DNA from: Chrysopilus asiliformis
Taxonomy: Eukaryota > Arthropoda > Insecta > Diptera > Rhagionidae
Direction: 5' to 3'
Length of the DNA: 64,000 bases
NCBI GenBank assembly: GCA_964034945.1
Contig: OZ035963.1
Coordinates: 64,311,682 to 64,375,681, forward strand
Shown: in pieces, positions 35,501 through 47,025 of the stretch
How positions within the stretch are numbered: the first letter of the stretch is position 1
Layout: the number at the start of each line of letters is the position of its first letter
Program-made: the position numbers and the translations under genes
Notes under the pieces: model-generated
What the model saw: the letters and a program-made list of their open reading frames with translations, nothing else
Database searches by the model: none
What the model was told of the DNA's origin: nothing

Positions 35501-35635
35501 TACCTTAAAACTACCTCTAAGATATTTTTGAAAATTCGCTAAAATAACTCCCACGAAATTTTTGAAAACATCTCACAATCAACCCAAAAATTGTTTTGAA
35601 ATTTTGTCCAAATCACCTCAATTACTTAAAACATA
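35500..35635. repeat. Degenerate AAAATTACC repeat, left part
   Basis: Loose repeats such as TTTTTGAAAATTCGCTAAAA and CTGTCAAAATTACC. The same texture resumes at 36,195-36,370, on the other side of the inserted family D element, and recurs at 38,580-39,010. Confidence 0.5.
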
Positions 35636-36190
35636 ACAAAAGCTATAATTGCCAATCTGGCAATCATTGGAGACCCGTATGGTGATATTCGTATCAAAAT
35701 TCGAACAGTTGTACCAAAATTCCCCTTTGAAGTCAAACTTTCCAATAAGATTTTTTAAAATTTATTCCAATCGGATTTTGATGTATGGGAGTTTTATGTA
35801 GAATCATATCCTAAATAACTTTTGTTCTTCCACTTTTTTGATAAGATGTACCGTTTTTGAGATATTCGCAAAAAACGTTTTCGTTCGTATGGGGGGTACC
35901 CCCCCTAATGGTCCATTTTTGCCCACTAACGAACTTAGCCTCACATTTTACGAAAAATGAATCTGCGCAAAATTTCAAGTCTCTAGCTCAATCCGTGCGC
36001 CCGCAATCCGCGCCACAGACGGACAGACAGACAGACAGACGGACGGACGGACGGACATGCTAAATTCAACTTTTTTCATCATTCTAAACACACTGGTGTA
36101 ATTCATTTTTGTGTGCGATGACGAGATCTTGGCGTTACAAACGGTAAGGCAAAGTTAATATACCCTTTGGTTTCACCATACGGGTATAAA
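35636..36190 (+). repeat. Family D (long form of P), plus copy
   Basis: It begins AAAGCTATAATTGCCAATCT, runs through CACCATACG-type text, the palindrome GGGGGGTACCCCCC (35,891-35,904) and CTAGCTCAATCC. Then comes a GACGGACAGACA tract (36,017-36,056). It ends ACCCTTTGGTTTCACCATAC followed by GGGTATAAAAA. A minus-strand copy spans 43,968-45,101. Confidence 0.8.
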
Positions 36191-36377
36191 AATGTGTCAA
36201 AATGTCAAAATTACCGCAAATTTTGCTTTGCAAAATCTGTCCAAATTACCTTTTAACAACATCTTTAAAAATCTGTTAAAATCACCGCACTTTTTCATTT
36301 TTTTTAGCAGGTGTCATCCGAGGAAATTACCTTAAGATTTCTTAAACTTTAAAATTAACTCCAAAGAATTTTTTTGA

Positions 36378-37160
36378 AGTTTTTATTTAGCTTGCCTTCG
36401 GATCTGTCTGTCTGTCTGTTTGTTTGTCTGCCTGGGTCAAATGTTGCAATCTAATTTTGACACACTTCCACTCATCCGATTGACTTTAAATTTTTTACAC
36501 ATACACTCAGAAAAATGGAGGCTAACTCGACGACCTACATACGGCGTAATTGGCCTCGGGAGGGCGCGCGTTCGCCTGCATGTGGGCAAGTAAAACTGAG
36601 TTGACCTGTGGTCGGAGAAATTCTGAAATTAAGCCACCAGCAGGTGAAGTAGGGCATTGGGAGCTGCACGAGTTGACCTTAGATAGGTTAACTCTGACCG
36701 CTAGCTGGCTTACAGACACTTCTGTAAGGTCAGAGTAAACCTGACAAAAAGTTGACCTGGACATTTTTCTGAGTGTACGTGCGTCCGACGATAATACAAT
36801 ATTTTCAGTACTTCACCCTTGTAAGAACAAGGGAAGATCCTATCAGGATAACGTGAATATCCTTTTTTCAAATTTTCCGTCAAAAAATCTATTCTGGCAG
36901 TTTTTAGGGTCGCTGACTTCGATTCTGACATTAAAAAGTCTGTAAGGATAGCGGAAGGTCCTGCAAGGATAAAGTGTTTATAATTTTCCTAAAATTTTCC
37001 GGAAAAAACTCGTGTGGGGTTTTTTGTGGTCGTTGAATTCGATTCTGACGTTAAAAAGTCTGATAACTGAAGGTCCCGTTATAATAATGTGATTATCCTT
37101 TTCATTTTGGATTTTTCGTCATTCTAATCAAATACGAAATGACTGAAAAAGATAAAATAA
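36378..37160 (+). mobile_element. Helentron/HINE-like element HLT-B, plus-strand copy
   Basis: It starts TTTTTATTTAGCTTGCCTTC and GTCTGTCTGTCTG, then ATCCGATTGACTTTAAATTTT. It is interrupted at CACATA by a 272-bp MITE, then resumes CGTGCGTCCGACGATAATAC and about three 120-bp units. It closes with AAATGACTGAAAAAGATAAAA as in sister copies. Confidence 0.75.
36504..36775. mobile_element. CACTCAGA-type MITE with dispersed GTTGACCT
   Basis: Perfect CACTCAGAAAAATG/CATTTTTCTGAGTG ends with TA on both sides (36,502-36,503; 36,776-36,777). GTTGACCT and AGGTTAACTC-type motifs are scattered in both orientations around a GC-richer core. It is inserted in the HLT-B copy. The paired frames 36,522-36,764 and 36,550-36,738 are by-products. 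Confidence 0.88.
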
Positions 37161-37164
37161 AATT

Positions 37165-38575
37165 AAAAATATTTTTAAAAAAAAAGGTTTTATTTAAACG
37201 AAATGCACTAATAATTTAACTTTGACCGTAGATATTTACACAAATTCTGGCCAATAAATTATAAAACCTGATTTTTAACTGCCAACTTGAATTTTTCTAT
37301 AATTCCTTACAACGCCGCCGTGCAACTATAATTTCTTCCCAACAAAAACTTTTAAAGACCGTAATAAGAAAATATCCGTAAATACTCACGATTGATTGAA
37401 AGCCCTTCACGAAAATTCTTTTCATCTTCCATAGCTCTGCATTTTCATCCCTTATTAAATTTCATTTCTTGTAAATTTAGAAAATTTCATCAGAAAACCA
37501 ACGAAATTTCTGGAAAACCCGAACATTTTGTCCACAAAAAGTTAAGTTCAAGTAAACTTACTTCAAGTAAAAAAGTCTCACCGTCCACTTTTGATCTATC
37601 AGACACGCACAACACCAAAAACAAAAAAAGTACCCACGAAAATAGCATAAAAATCTCTGTTAATAAAAATTCTTCTCGTTCACCTTTCGAAAACGTCTAA
37701 ATTTAACTCAAGAAACGATTTAAAAATAAACAGATTCATCCCCTAGCGCAATGGGACATAAAACTGCACCGAACGTCCCACGAATAAGACGTGATTTCGT
37801 ACGCCACTTCATAGTAACATTTTTTTGTAGTATTTACGTCGTCGGCGAAACTCCACTGTATGCACTTGCAGCAGGGCATAGATTGCTTGGCGACAGAACC
37901 GTTTCTGATTCCGTTCAATTCAAAAGAGGGGCAATGAACGGAGGAAAAACATGCGGCTAGGTCGGTCGTTCACCTCGAAACAGAAATGACACAGAGAGTA
38001 GCGTTTGTTGTGTGCGTGACGAAGTGCAGAGCATTTCGACACTATCGCAAGAAGAGAGAGAATTATTGGGCGTATAAGAGAGGCACTTCGCCAGTTTATC
38101 ACTCGAATTCAATGAACCTTAAGAGAGGAGGCCACTTCTATTTTCGTTTCTTCTGGTTATTCTTGAGTTTCCCCAAGTCGATCTAGACTTGTGGCCAGAC
38201 AGGTTTAATTGTGTGTGAAGCAGCGTCGCTGGTGTTGGTGGGATTCGTATAAACTAAAAAAAACTGTTGAAAACAAATTCGAATGAAAAGTTCAGCCAAG
38301 TTAAAGAGAAATATTACGTGAACTTGCAAGGCAATTACAGATTCCAGGGATGACAAGGGGTAGATATCCTTGCAAAAGGATTTCTCGGAATTTTACTTTA
38401 TTGGTGAGGAATTTTCGAGAATTTCATCTTTTTGGGATTCATGCAATCTGTAGGATTTTTCAAGAATTTGAAATTCCATACGAAATATGTTCCCAAATCA
38501 AGTGAAAAAAACTGTCAAAATCAAGTGAAAAAAAAAACTGTCAAAATTGTTAACGATTAAGGATGTACGGTTAGG
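37165..38575. other. No recognised gene
   Basis: The first part is AT-rich with frame 37,392-37,700; 37,740-38,190 is G+C-richer with opposed frames. Neither shows a recognisable domain or splice pair. Confidence 0.45.
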
Positions 38576-38579
38576 AGTA

Positions 38580-39010
38580 GTGGCAAAAACTTGACAGAGA
38601 TTTTTTGAAAAAGTCGTGAACATCACCCCAAAAACCGTTAGAAAATCTTTCAAAATTATCCAAAGATACTTTTTTCAAATCTTTTGAATTATATTTAAGG
38701 TGATTTCGGGATTCATTCGTTCTGTCAAAAATTACCCCAAAGTTTTCTTCAAAAATTACCCCAAAACATTCAAGTTGGTTTCGGGATTCATTCGTTCTGT
38801 CAAAAATTACCCCAAAATTAGAAATCTTTCAAAATTATTCTAAAGATATTTCGAAAATTCGTGAAAATTACCCCAAATCGCTTTTTAAAATTCGTCAAAA
38901 TTACTCCCAATTTTGTTTTTTTTTTTAAATTTTGAATAAAACGTCAATCAAAGTTACCCTCAAAATCAATCAAAATTACCCTCAAAATGTTTTAGAACAG
39001 AAAGTCAAAT
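38580..39010. repeat. Degenerate AAAATTACCCC repeat
   Basis: Imperfect units with CTGTCAAAAATTACCCCAAA and GAAATCTTTCAAAATTATTC. One 34-bp phrase around TTTCGGGATTCATTCGTTCT occurs twice (38,704 and 38,779 regions). Confidence 0.65.
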
Positions 39011-39019
39011 TTTGTGGAA

Positions 39020-40856
39020 TTTAGTATATTTTTTCATAATAAAACATCAAAGCTTGTCAAATTTTAGAAGATAAATAAGGATTGTTAAATTTAGTGTTCT
39101 TTTTTAGGATCCTTCGTCTCCCAAATTTGATCGAAAGTTGTTTTTTTGTCATCAAATCAAGGTATGACACCAAAATAAAAGCTTCGTCACCCTATAAATA
39201 GGCTCATAACTTTTTTAGTCCTACCAAACGTTTTCGAGGTTAAATGTTTTTAAAAAATTAAGATTTTGGCCACGCCCCCTTCACCCCCTCACCCCCTCCT
39301 GCCTTGCCGGTACCAGCGGACGCCAATGGTCACATCCCTAACCGTTTTCGAGATATTTCCCACCTGATAAACCTTTCATATCCCTACACCTAAGAACATC
39401 ACATGATAACCACATAAACTTTATGAACCGTAAAGGGCAAGGGCGACTTTAATCACCGTTAACCACCGCTACTTCGCCTGCATTTCGTTTCTACATCGAA
39501 AATTTTCCGTACGCATCGCAAACCCCCTTTCATGTCATTTCGCTAACACTTTATGACAGCTGAGGTTACCGACCTGAGTGCGTCCTATTTTCGCCGAAAT
39601 AACCCTCCACCGAGCGAGTTAAGACGAAAAGGTATTTTCTACTGAATTAGTCCTGTTTCAGTGGGTTTTCTTACATTCTGTGCTTAATTTTAGGTTATTT
39701 CTGGATTCCCGTAACTCATGCTGTCCTTTTGAATTCTGTGTGGAGGGGAAGGAGAGGTGATCGCCAAGTGAATAATCGACAGTGATAAGATATCACCATA
39801 TTTAAGTGATTCGCCTCGGCATGAAGTAAAAAAAAATGTCAGGATGAGACGGCTCGCGGTGGGACGTATCGATTTTTAGTCCCGTTTCGCGCATGTATTT
39901 GTGTATGACATAAAAATCTCGCGTGCTACACAATCGAATTTTTTTCATTGTTGTTGCTGTTGTCATTTCGTCAAGGGGCGCTCCTCACGGTCTTAGCCGT
40001 ACTTTTGGAGGTCAATGCCCTCACATATTGTTGTCATCTGCTGCTGCCGCTTCCATAGTGTATTGCTCTGGTTTTCGGTAGGTTATTTTTATTTTATTTT
40101 GGGTACATTTTGGACATTTTCTCAGTCGTTTTCATCGTTTTGTTGTGTTTATTTTTTTTTAAATACACGGCATGACATGGCAATGAGCTTGTGTTGGAAT
40201 TTACACGCATCACATTTTCGGTTATCACTGCGCATTTTTTTTAACTGTAGATTCCTGTGTGGATAAATGATGAATCATGGAGAGGGTAAAGGGATAGGGA
40301 ACGAGTTATGAAATTTCGCTTTTGGCATGCAGTTATGTGCGTAGAGGGGTTATTTCAGCAATTTTTCTACCCGATTAGTTTCTCTGCAGAAGGTTTTGGT
40401 GTGCGTGCATATTTTTTTTGTTCAAAAAGTTTTTTTTTTGGTTTCAAAGCAATGTGACCTCACTGGCAGGCATTGATCGGGTAAATTGTGACAGAAGGTG
40501 AAGAAACTACTGTCGAAATCTCAGGAAAGGTTAAAGGAATGATAAATGATTAGCGAATTCTGGGCGAATTCGATGTGCAACTGACAATGTTTGATAACAA
40601 ACATGCGATATTTGATTAATTAATTGCTACATGTTCAGTTCAGGGTGATTAATTAAGAGTGAAATTAACAATAAAACGAAAAAAGAATGGTTGAGAGTAC
40701 CTACTAGAGTAACCCCAATTCACAGAGGGTTCATGAGTCCTTTTTAGAGCATCGAATTGCAGTAATAATTGTAAGTATTTTGTCAACAGTTGCTTGAATA
40801 ATCATTAATTATAAAATTGGTTGATTTTTTACCTCCGACGGAACGAAGAGGCAGTT
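39020..40856. other. No recognised gene
   Basis: Frame 40,015-40,266 is Cys/Phe-rich without a recognisable domain. CCCCTTCACCCCCTCACCCC near 39,280 is a short C-rich run. Confidence 0.45.
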
Positions 40857-40860
40857 TTAA

Positions 40861-41079
40861 CCTTTAATCGATGAGGTGGGTCCAGTGGACCCACATTGAC
40901 TTTTCTCTCTTTGCTATTTCTCATGTTTTCAGCACAGTGACTCTGAAATCTTCAGTACCTTCATACAGTATGGTGTTGTATGCCGAGTTAAAAGTACGGA
41001 TTTGGTATGTGATTAGAACAAGTCCATTGGAAACCACCTCATCATTTACGCATATGATTTTCACCTCATAAATTAAGGG
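40861..41079. mobile_element. piggyBac-like MITE
   Basis: The unit is bounded by TTAA (40,857-40,860; 41,080-41,083). The ends CCTTTAATCGATGAGGTG and CACCTCATAAATTAAGG are imperfect inverted repeats, and a GGGTCCAGTGGACCC palindrome (40,878-40,892) follows the left end, a subterminal arrangement I associate with piggyBac-like elements. Length 219 bp. Frame 40,871-41,071 carries no transposase motif. Confidence 0.72.
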
Positions 41080-41124
41080 TTAATCCATTTTTTGGTAACT
41101 TCGAATTTGATTAATATGACTAAA

Positions 41125-41700
41125 AATCCATAATGAAAAGAATAATCAGGACTTTCTGTTGTCCTTACAGATTTCTTAATGTCAGAATCGGATTCTCCGC
41201 TCCAGAAAATCCCCAGATGAGATTTTTTCCGAAAAATTTGAGGAAAAGGATAACCACGTTATCCTTACAGGACTTTCTGTTATCCTTATGAATTTTCTAA
41301 TGCCAGAATCGAATCAGAGACCCCAAAAGTCCCCAGAACAGATTTTTTTATCCTTACGGACTTTTTGACTACAGAATCAGATTCAGCGACTACAAATTAT
41401 TAAAAACCCCCAGAATAGATTCTTTTCCGGAAAATTTGGGAAAAAGGATAATCACGTTATCCTTACAGGACTTTCTGTTATCCTTACCGACTTCTTAATG
41501 CCAGAATCGAAGTCAGTGATCATTAAAAACCCCCAGAATAGATTCTTTTCCGGAAAATTTGGGAAAAAGGATAATCATGTTATCCTTACAGACTTATCCT
41601 TACAAGGACGAAGTAGAGAAATTATTGTATTTTCGTCGGATTTTCGTCGGACGTATATGTGCAAAATTTCAAGTCAATCAGAAGTGGGTCAACATTTTGG
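41125..41700 (-). mobile_element. Helentron/HINE-like element HLT-B, minus-strand copy
   Basis: On this strand are four or more units with GGATAATCACGTTATCCTTA, CAGGACTTTCTGTTATCC and GCCAGAATCG, ending in ACGTATATGTGCAAAATTTC then AAGTCAATCAGAAGTGGGTC. This is the conserved box read in reverse. The microsatellite and outer start are missing. Confidence 0.72.
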
Positions 41701-41869
41701 CATAATTCTCCAATTTCCCATTTTCTTAAAACTATATGGTCAAAAAATTCAAAAATTCGTCTGTAACACATACGAATATAGATCGAATGGCCAACTGTTA
41801 ATTGGTTGTTAAAATTGGGTTATTCTCTTAATATTTTTATTGATCCTTTAACATTTAATTAAAGTAGTT

Positions 41870-42009
41870 TTGACTGAGTTTAGCGCGAGGCTGGAGGCCG
41901 AATAGTTACCGATGCCGAAGGCTGAACAGAAGGAGTGGCCGCAGGCCGATAAGGGCGCCGAAGGTGGTAAGGATTGCATAGCGAAACAGTCAGGGGCGAA
42001 GCCCCTAGT
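41870..42009 (+). mobile_element. Helitron-like 3' end
   Basis: GCCGAAGGCTGAACAGAAG and GGCCGCAGGCCGATAAGG lead to a perfect GGGGC-gaa-GCCCC hairpin (41,993-42,005) and terminal CTAGT. It is the same end type as at 11,489-11,505. It is oriented opposite to the adjacent HLT-B units, so it probably belongs to another insertion. Confidence 0.65.
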
Positions 42010-42030
42010 AAACTAATAAATTGATTCTTT

Positions 42031-42128
42031 CCCAAGTAACCAAATAGGGCGTAAAGTGGTCGTGGCGACTTTAACATCGAATCTTTATGGTCGCGACGAC
42101 CACTTTACGCCCTATTTGGTTACTTGGG
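42031..42128. mobile_element. 98-bp palindromic MITE, copy 1
   Basis: Arms of 39 bp (42,031-42,069; 42,090-42,128), nearly perfect, start CCCAAGTAACCAAATAGGGC with CCACTTTACGCCC inside. A diverged copy of exactly the same length is at 59,050. Confidence 0.85.
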
Positions 42129-42129
42129 T

Positions 42130-43770
42130 TGTGAATTCTGTATATGAAAGTTACATGCTGTTCACATAAAATATTTTACATTGACATAATAAAAAAGATG
42201 TTGCCCTTCAAAACACATGACTGAATCAAACTATTCTAACTTCCAACAGACAAGGTCAAGATTTTCGAGTATACCTACGTAAAATCCGAAACTGACTTTT
42301 TCCTGTCTGAACTAAACTAGAAGTAAATTCAAAATTAAAAATACTTTGTCCGATCTTCAATGATTTGACGAAAAACATTCTAATTTGATAGCATTTTTGA
42401 AAAACACTGTCAAACAGACCTTAAACTTAAAATTAACCTCTGCCCATTTTCTTAATTTCATTGACATTTAAAGTTTGTTTTTAGACAGTGCCATCCGTTG
42501 AATGGGGCGGTGGGGGCGTCTCCATTACGTACGAATATTTTTTTAATTCCAATTTTGCTGCTATTTGCTCTCTAATCAATTGGCCGCTAAAAATTTAACA
42601 GTTTCGATGCTCGAGTATGGACTGACCGAAATTTATCTTACGAGGGGGCCTTCAAATCGGGGCTATAAAAACTGATGGTGAAAAATTTTCGTCTATTAGC
42701 AATGGCAATGAACTCGAAACACGCAATTTGTTAAGTGAGTAAAGCAACATGTTGTGGGGAGGGTGCGCGGGATGGAGGGCGTCCGCCAACATAAATTAAC
42801 TACTTGAGCATAAGTTTGAATGAGTTCTTAAATTAGATCAGCACGATCTGATCTAATAACTGCTTAGAAGATGAAGGAAAAAAAAAACACACACACGGTA
42901 ATTGACAGATCGATTGTCAAAATGTAGGCGTTGTTATGAAACTTAAAAATCATGTTTACAGTTAAGAAGAGCTGCCGGAGAAAAATAGAATCGGTGGAAT
43001 TATGGGCAGGTCAAAGTCCTTTAACCCCAGAGGGTGCGGGTAACATTTTTAATTTAAAATGTGTGCTTTTTTACAATCCTAGCTTCACATTTGAATAAAT
43101 TTTAGGAAAATTCAACATCAATACTGATTTTTTTAAAGTTATATTATTTTTTTCTTACATTCGCGCAATTACAAGGAAAGCCTAACGAAAATACACCGAA
43201 TTCAGTTTACAAACGGTTTGGTTTCGTTAAAGAAGTAAATGAAAATTATTTATTAGGACGAAGTGTCATATTCTTTCTAAAGGCTGGAATACAATTGGCC
43301 TGACACAACATTTACGGCGACAGATTCCGGCGACAATGTCGCCCTCCATATATACAATTGCGCAAACTTTGTTGTTCTAAACGTCATTTGATTTTGACAG
43401 CCGGATTCTTCTTAATGTTTATTTTGTACTACGGGAATTTTTCTATGACGTTTTTTAAAATCATTCCTTGACCATATTTCTTTTGCTGAGAATCCAGTAC
43501 CAATTACCGGAGGAGTGCGCGAGGGGGGGGGGGGAGGCGAGGAGCAAGTATGAATCCTCCAAATTACATCGTGAAAGTTATAAAAATCCGATCAGAGGCA
43601 ATAGGATTTGTTTCAGTTTTTTGTTTGTTATTATATGAAAAGTATTCTTGGTGTTTCATGTTTTCAAAATACAAAAAGAAATGCGCAAAAAGGTCAGAAA
43701 CATACATCCCACTATTCAAAATTATTTAATAAAATGGACCGCAGAAAAAAAAATTTCCAGAAAAAATGCC
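42130..43770. other. No recognised gene
   Basis: It includes GGGGCTATAAAAACTG (near 42,660), a TATA-like phrase without a matching initiator, and a 12-G run (43,523-43,534). 43,275-43,400 has a possible half MITE (GGCGACAGATTCCGGCGAC). Confidence 0.4.
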
Positions 43771-43774
43771 CCAC

Positions 43775-43962
43775 ATGCGTAGGAAATTGCGCCGCAAGCG
43801 AAAAGTTTTGAGTTTCGAGGTCAATTTTTTAATTATCAAGAAAGTATAACAGTAGGATGCATAATTCCGGGCCAAAGTATCCGGGACGCCGAAACAACAT
43901 GTCTAAACACGGGACTATCCGCCCAATTCCGGGTTTGTGGTCGCCATATTTGTTAAGTCCGT
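43775..43962 (-). repeat. GGGTGACCATA family copy, minus strand
   Basis: GGAAATTGCGCCGCAAGCG, then ATCCGGGACGCCG, CGGGACTATCCGCCC and GTGGTCGCCATATTTG, give the family motifs in reverse order. Confidence 0.45.
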
Positions 43963-43995
43963 GTTTTTATACCCGTATGGTGAAACCAAAGGGTA

Positions 43996-44765
43996 CACTC
44001 TAGAAAATTTTATTGTAATTTTACCCCTATTATCGTAGGAAACCATTTTCCTACGATAATAGGGGTAAAATTACACCGAGTCGTAATGGCTTAAAAGCTA
44101 TGCATTTTTACTCATTTTGTGGCGTACAAAAGCCTCTTTTACGGGGGAACTTTAAGCTAAATAAGAAGTAAAAGTACAATACGGGTGTAATTTTACGATA
44201 TGGATGTTAAAAATTACCACATTTTTGTTGTAATTTTCCTCCTATTTGGTAGCAAAACCGCGTCTTAAAGGTGTAATTTTACGACATTTTTTGTTTAAAA
44301 TTACACCGAAAATGGTATTAGAATTTCTCGGCTTATACGGTTTTGCGGATGTTTTCACATCCAAATTTCCCGGGCATGTCTGCCATGTGGCAGGCGCCAC
44401 ACAGGATTTTGGTAGAGTAAAACTCGATTCGAGTATTTATACTCCGATGCCACAAACCTTATGCGAATTATAAGGTTAAGGTTAAATTGTCCGTACAATA
44501 ATGCAAAAATACCCTGCGAGCGTGTTTTTACACCAAAATGAGAGTAAAAATACGAATATTGGTCGAAATTATACGCAAGGTTTAAAATTACCCTATTTCT
44601 AGTGTAAGATTAATGTTTTTTGGGTGATTTTACAACTTAAATGGTGTGCGAGCTAAATTCTGATTTTTTTTCGAAATTTTACGACGTTTTTGCAAATTTA
44701 CCCCGTTTTTACCCCATTTTTCGGTTTAAATTCAAATCCATTTTCTCGTAAAATGCTTTTTTTCG
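43996..44765. mobile_element. CACTCTAGA-type element, right end missing
   Basis: It starts CACTCTAGAAAATTTT directly after TA, at a point where the sister family D copy reads GGGTATATT. Many TGTAATTTTAC and GTAAAATTACA motifs lie on both sides of a GC-richer core (44,330-44,460). No matching right terminus is seen, so it is truncated or rearranged. Frame 44,246-44,473 crosses the core with no recognisable domain. Confidence 0.6.
44015..44074. repeat. Perfect 28-bp-arm palindrome
   Basis: Arms 44,015-44,042 and 44,047-44,074 are exact reverse complements (GTAATTTTACCCCTATTATC...) around a CCAT loop. It lies at the start of the CACTCTAGA-type element. Confidence 0.95.
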
Positions 44766-45104
44766 TTTTTCCGTTTTTCGTAAAATGCGAGGCTAAGTTC
44801 GTTAATGGGCAAAAATGGACCATTAGGGGGGGGTACCCCCCATACGAACGAAAACGGTTTTTGTGAATATCTCAAAAACGGTGCATCTTATCAAAAAAGT
44901 CCAAGAACAAAAGTTATTTAGGATATGATTCTACATAAAACTCCCATACATCAAAATCCGATTGGAATAAATTTTAAAAAATCTTATTGGAAAGTTTGAC
45001 TTCAAAGTGGAATTTTGGTACAACTGTTCGAATTTTGATACGAATATCACCATACGGGTTTTCAATAATTGCCAGATTGGCAATTATAGCTTTTGTTATG
45101 TTTT

Positions 45105-45360
45105 TTTCTAATTTTAGAGCAAAAATTTTTATCTTACAATTTTTTTATTAATCCTTTGGAATGTTTAAAGATTTTTATAATTTTTTTTCTTTCCAACCAC
45201 TTGGAAAGAAATCTTTAAAAAATGTGCCGCAAGTGAATATTTTTGCGTAACAAAGTCAAGTACAACAAACTCCAATTTTATTTCTCGGACTTTAGTATAA
45301 ACTGTGCAAAAACGTAGATTTTGTATAAGAAATTCGTGTGCTGTTATCAGATATTTTTAT
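45105..45360. repeat. Mixed repeat fragments
   Basis: TCTTTCCA-accac-TTGGAAAGA is a small hairpin. AATGTGCCGCAAGTGAAT is the GGGTGACCATA-family motif, and GTAGATTTTGTATAAGAAAT recurs at 53,762. Confidence 0.45.
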
Positions 45361-47025
45361 CTAACGACGTTTAACTACACAAAAGTTCTTATTTAAAATA
45401 AAAAAGAGTTTCTCCCTTGAAAATCCCTACAGTATTGCCAACGGCGCTCAAAAAAAAATCTAATAATAAATTTGATTACTCGTAATTTTCAATTTTAAAC
45501 AATTTTTCTCAGAAGGCCAACGAAAAGAATAGGAATTTCGAAACTCTGATGATTAAATCTGTAAACAATGAAAAAGTTTATTGCACCCTTGAACAGATTT
45601 CTTCTTTTTTTTCGAAAAATTGTTCATTGCCACTGGGTGCGTTCTGTATTCTCTATCGTCCACATTCGAACCATAAAGAGTTCACTTCAGTTCACACGAA
45701 ATTTCAGCTGATTTCGATGACATCACACTGGCAGGCAATATCCCGAAATATTTAAATAACAAATCCCTCCTCGGTTCTTATCTGCCCTAACCGCCCCTCA
45801 GCCAGCACTGATAGAATAGAATTTCCACCCACAATCTCAACCATGAAAATCGCCTCATTCGAGTAGAAATCGCCGTCATTTTGACGTATGCGATAATCGC
45901 GTATGTGTTGATGAGTGACTTCGGTGTTGGTGGAATTCGCTGGCAATAAACGCGGTTATGGCGGCACGGTCGTTCATTGGCCTTGATCTCTACGGAACAG
46001 TTCAACCGTTAAAAAATAAGCACATTACCGAAATTCAAAAACGGGAAAAAATCATTCAAAGCTAAAAATAAATCCAAAAAAATTAAGAATCTTGAAAGAA
46101 AGGGGAAAAAAAGTAAATTCTCGTTGTTTGACGGACTACAATTTGAAAATTGAAGAATTTCGGTCGTTGACGACTTCTCAAAAAAAAAACTCTCACTTTC
46201 AATTAACGGTCATCAATTCGTTTGCTATCTTTCTTTACTGACAGTTTGCTTCGTTAACCGTGAAACCGCTGTCAGTCACACACCTTGGGAAATCCTCCTC
46301 ACCGAAAATGTCTAGAGTGCCTAAATTGGTCCGATATTCATTTCCATTTGGTTTTTTTTCCCTCAATCTATTTTCTTCAGATATTGCTTTGTCCGAAAGA
46401 CATAAAACAAAAAGAAATTACGAAATTTTACGACAACAAAATTTCCGATTTTAATTGCGAAATTCGACAGTCGTCCACGTCGTCGTCGCGAACTGACCCT
46501 GCCTAGAGGGGTGCGTTTGAAAACCATATGAGTAGCTGTCAAAGTTGAATGGACTGAATTTGTTTAACTCAGTGGTGCGCCACTGTGCTGTGGCAACGAA
46601 TTTGTTCGGGCATCCATTATGTGACGTTGCATATTTTCGGGTACTCCGCTGGGTTCGGGTTGGATGGGGGGTTGATAATTCAATTGGAGTATTGGATGAG
46701 GTCGTTTTTCAGATTTTCGAAGTTCATCCTGCGTGCATTGACACCGCAATTTCGGTGCGTTACGTAATTTGTGAGGCTATGTTGCCATCTGGTTGACAAT
46801 TATGGTTAAATTTACGTGAAAAGTGAGGTTAACTTTTTGAACTATGCGTAGGTAATTGAATATCAATAAAATGTTATGGTAGTCATAGGCGAAATGCGAT
46901 TATTTGTATTCGTTCTCGAGTTTTCTCAAAGATTTCGAGAGCTTTAAGATCAAAACTTTACTTTTAACAATTTTAAAGCCTTTTTTTGACAAAATTTGGA
47001 TAAAAATTTATTTTTTCTTTTACAG
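45360..47025. other. No recognised gene
   Basis: Several short frames occur at 45,549-45,755, 45,752-46,005 (minus) and 46,260-46,796, without recognisable domains. GTCATTTTGAC occurs at 45,875-45,885. Confidence 0.45.

Larger units (their letters stand above)
43968..45101 (-). repeat. Family D, minus copy with insertion
   Basis: 43,968-43,995 (ATACCCGTATGGTGAAACCA) and 44,770-45,101 match 36,190 back to 35,636 on the opposite strand, including GGGGGGTACCCCCC. The part that would hold the microsatellite is replaced by unrelated sequence starting TACACTCTAGAAAA at 43,994. Confidence 0.78.

Noticed and set aside
42655..42740. TATAAAAA phrase followed by ATG codons
   Set aside because: No initiator at the expected distance and no open frame of note; such phrases are common in AT-rich DNA.
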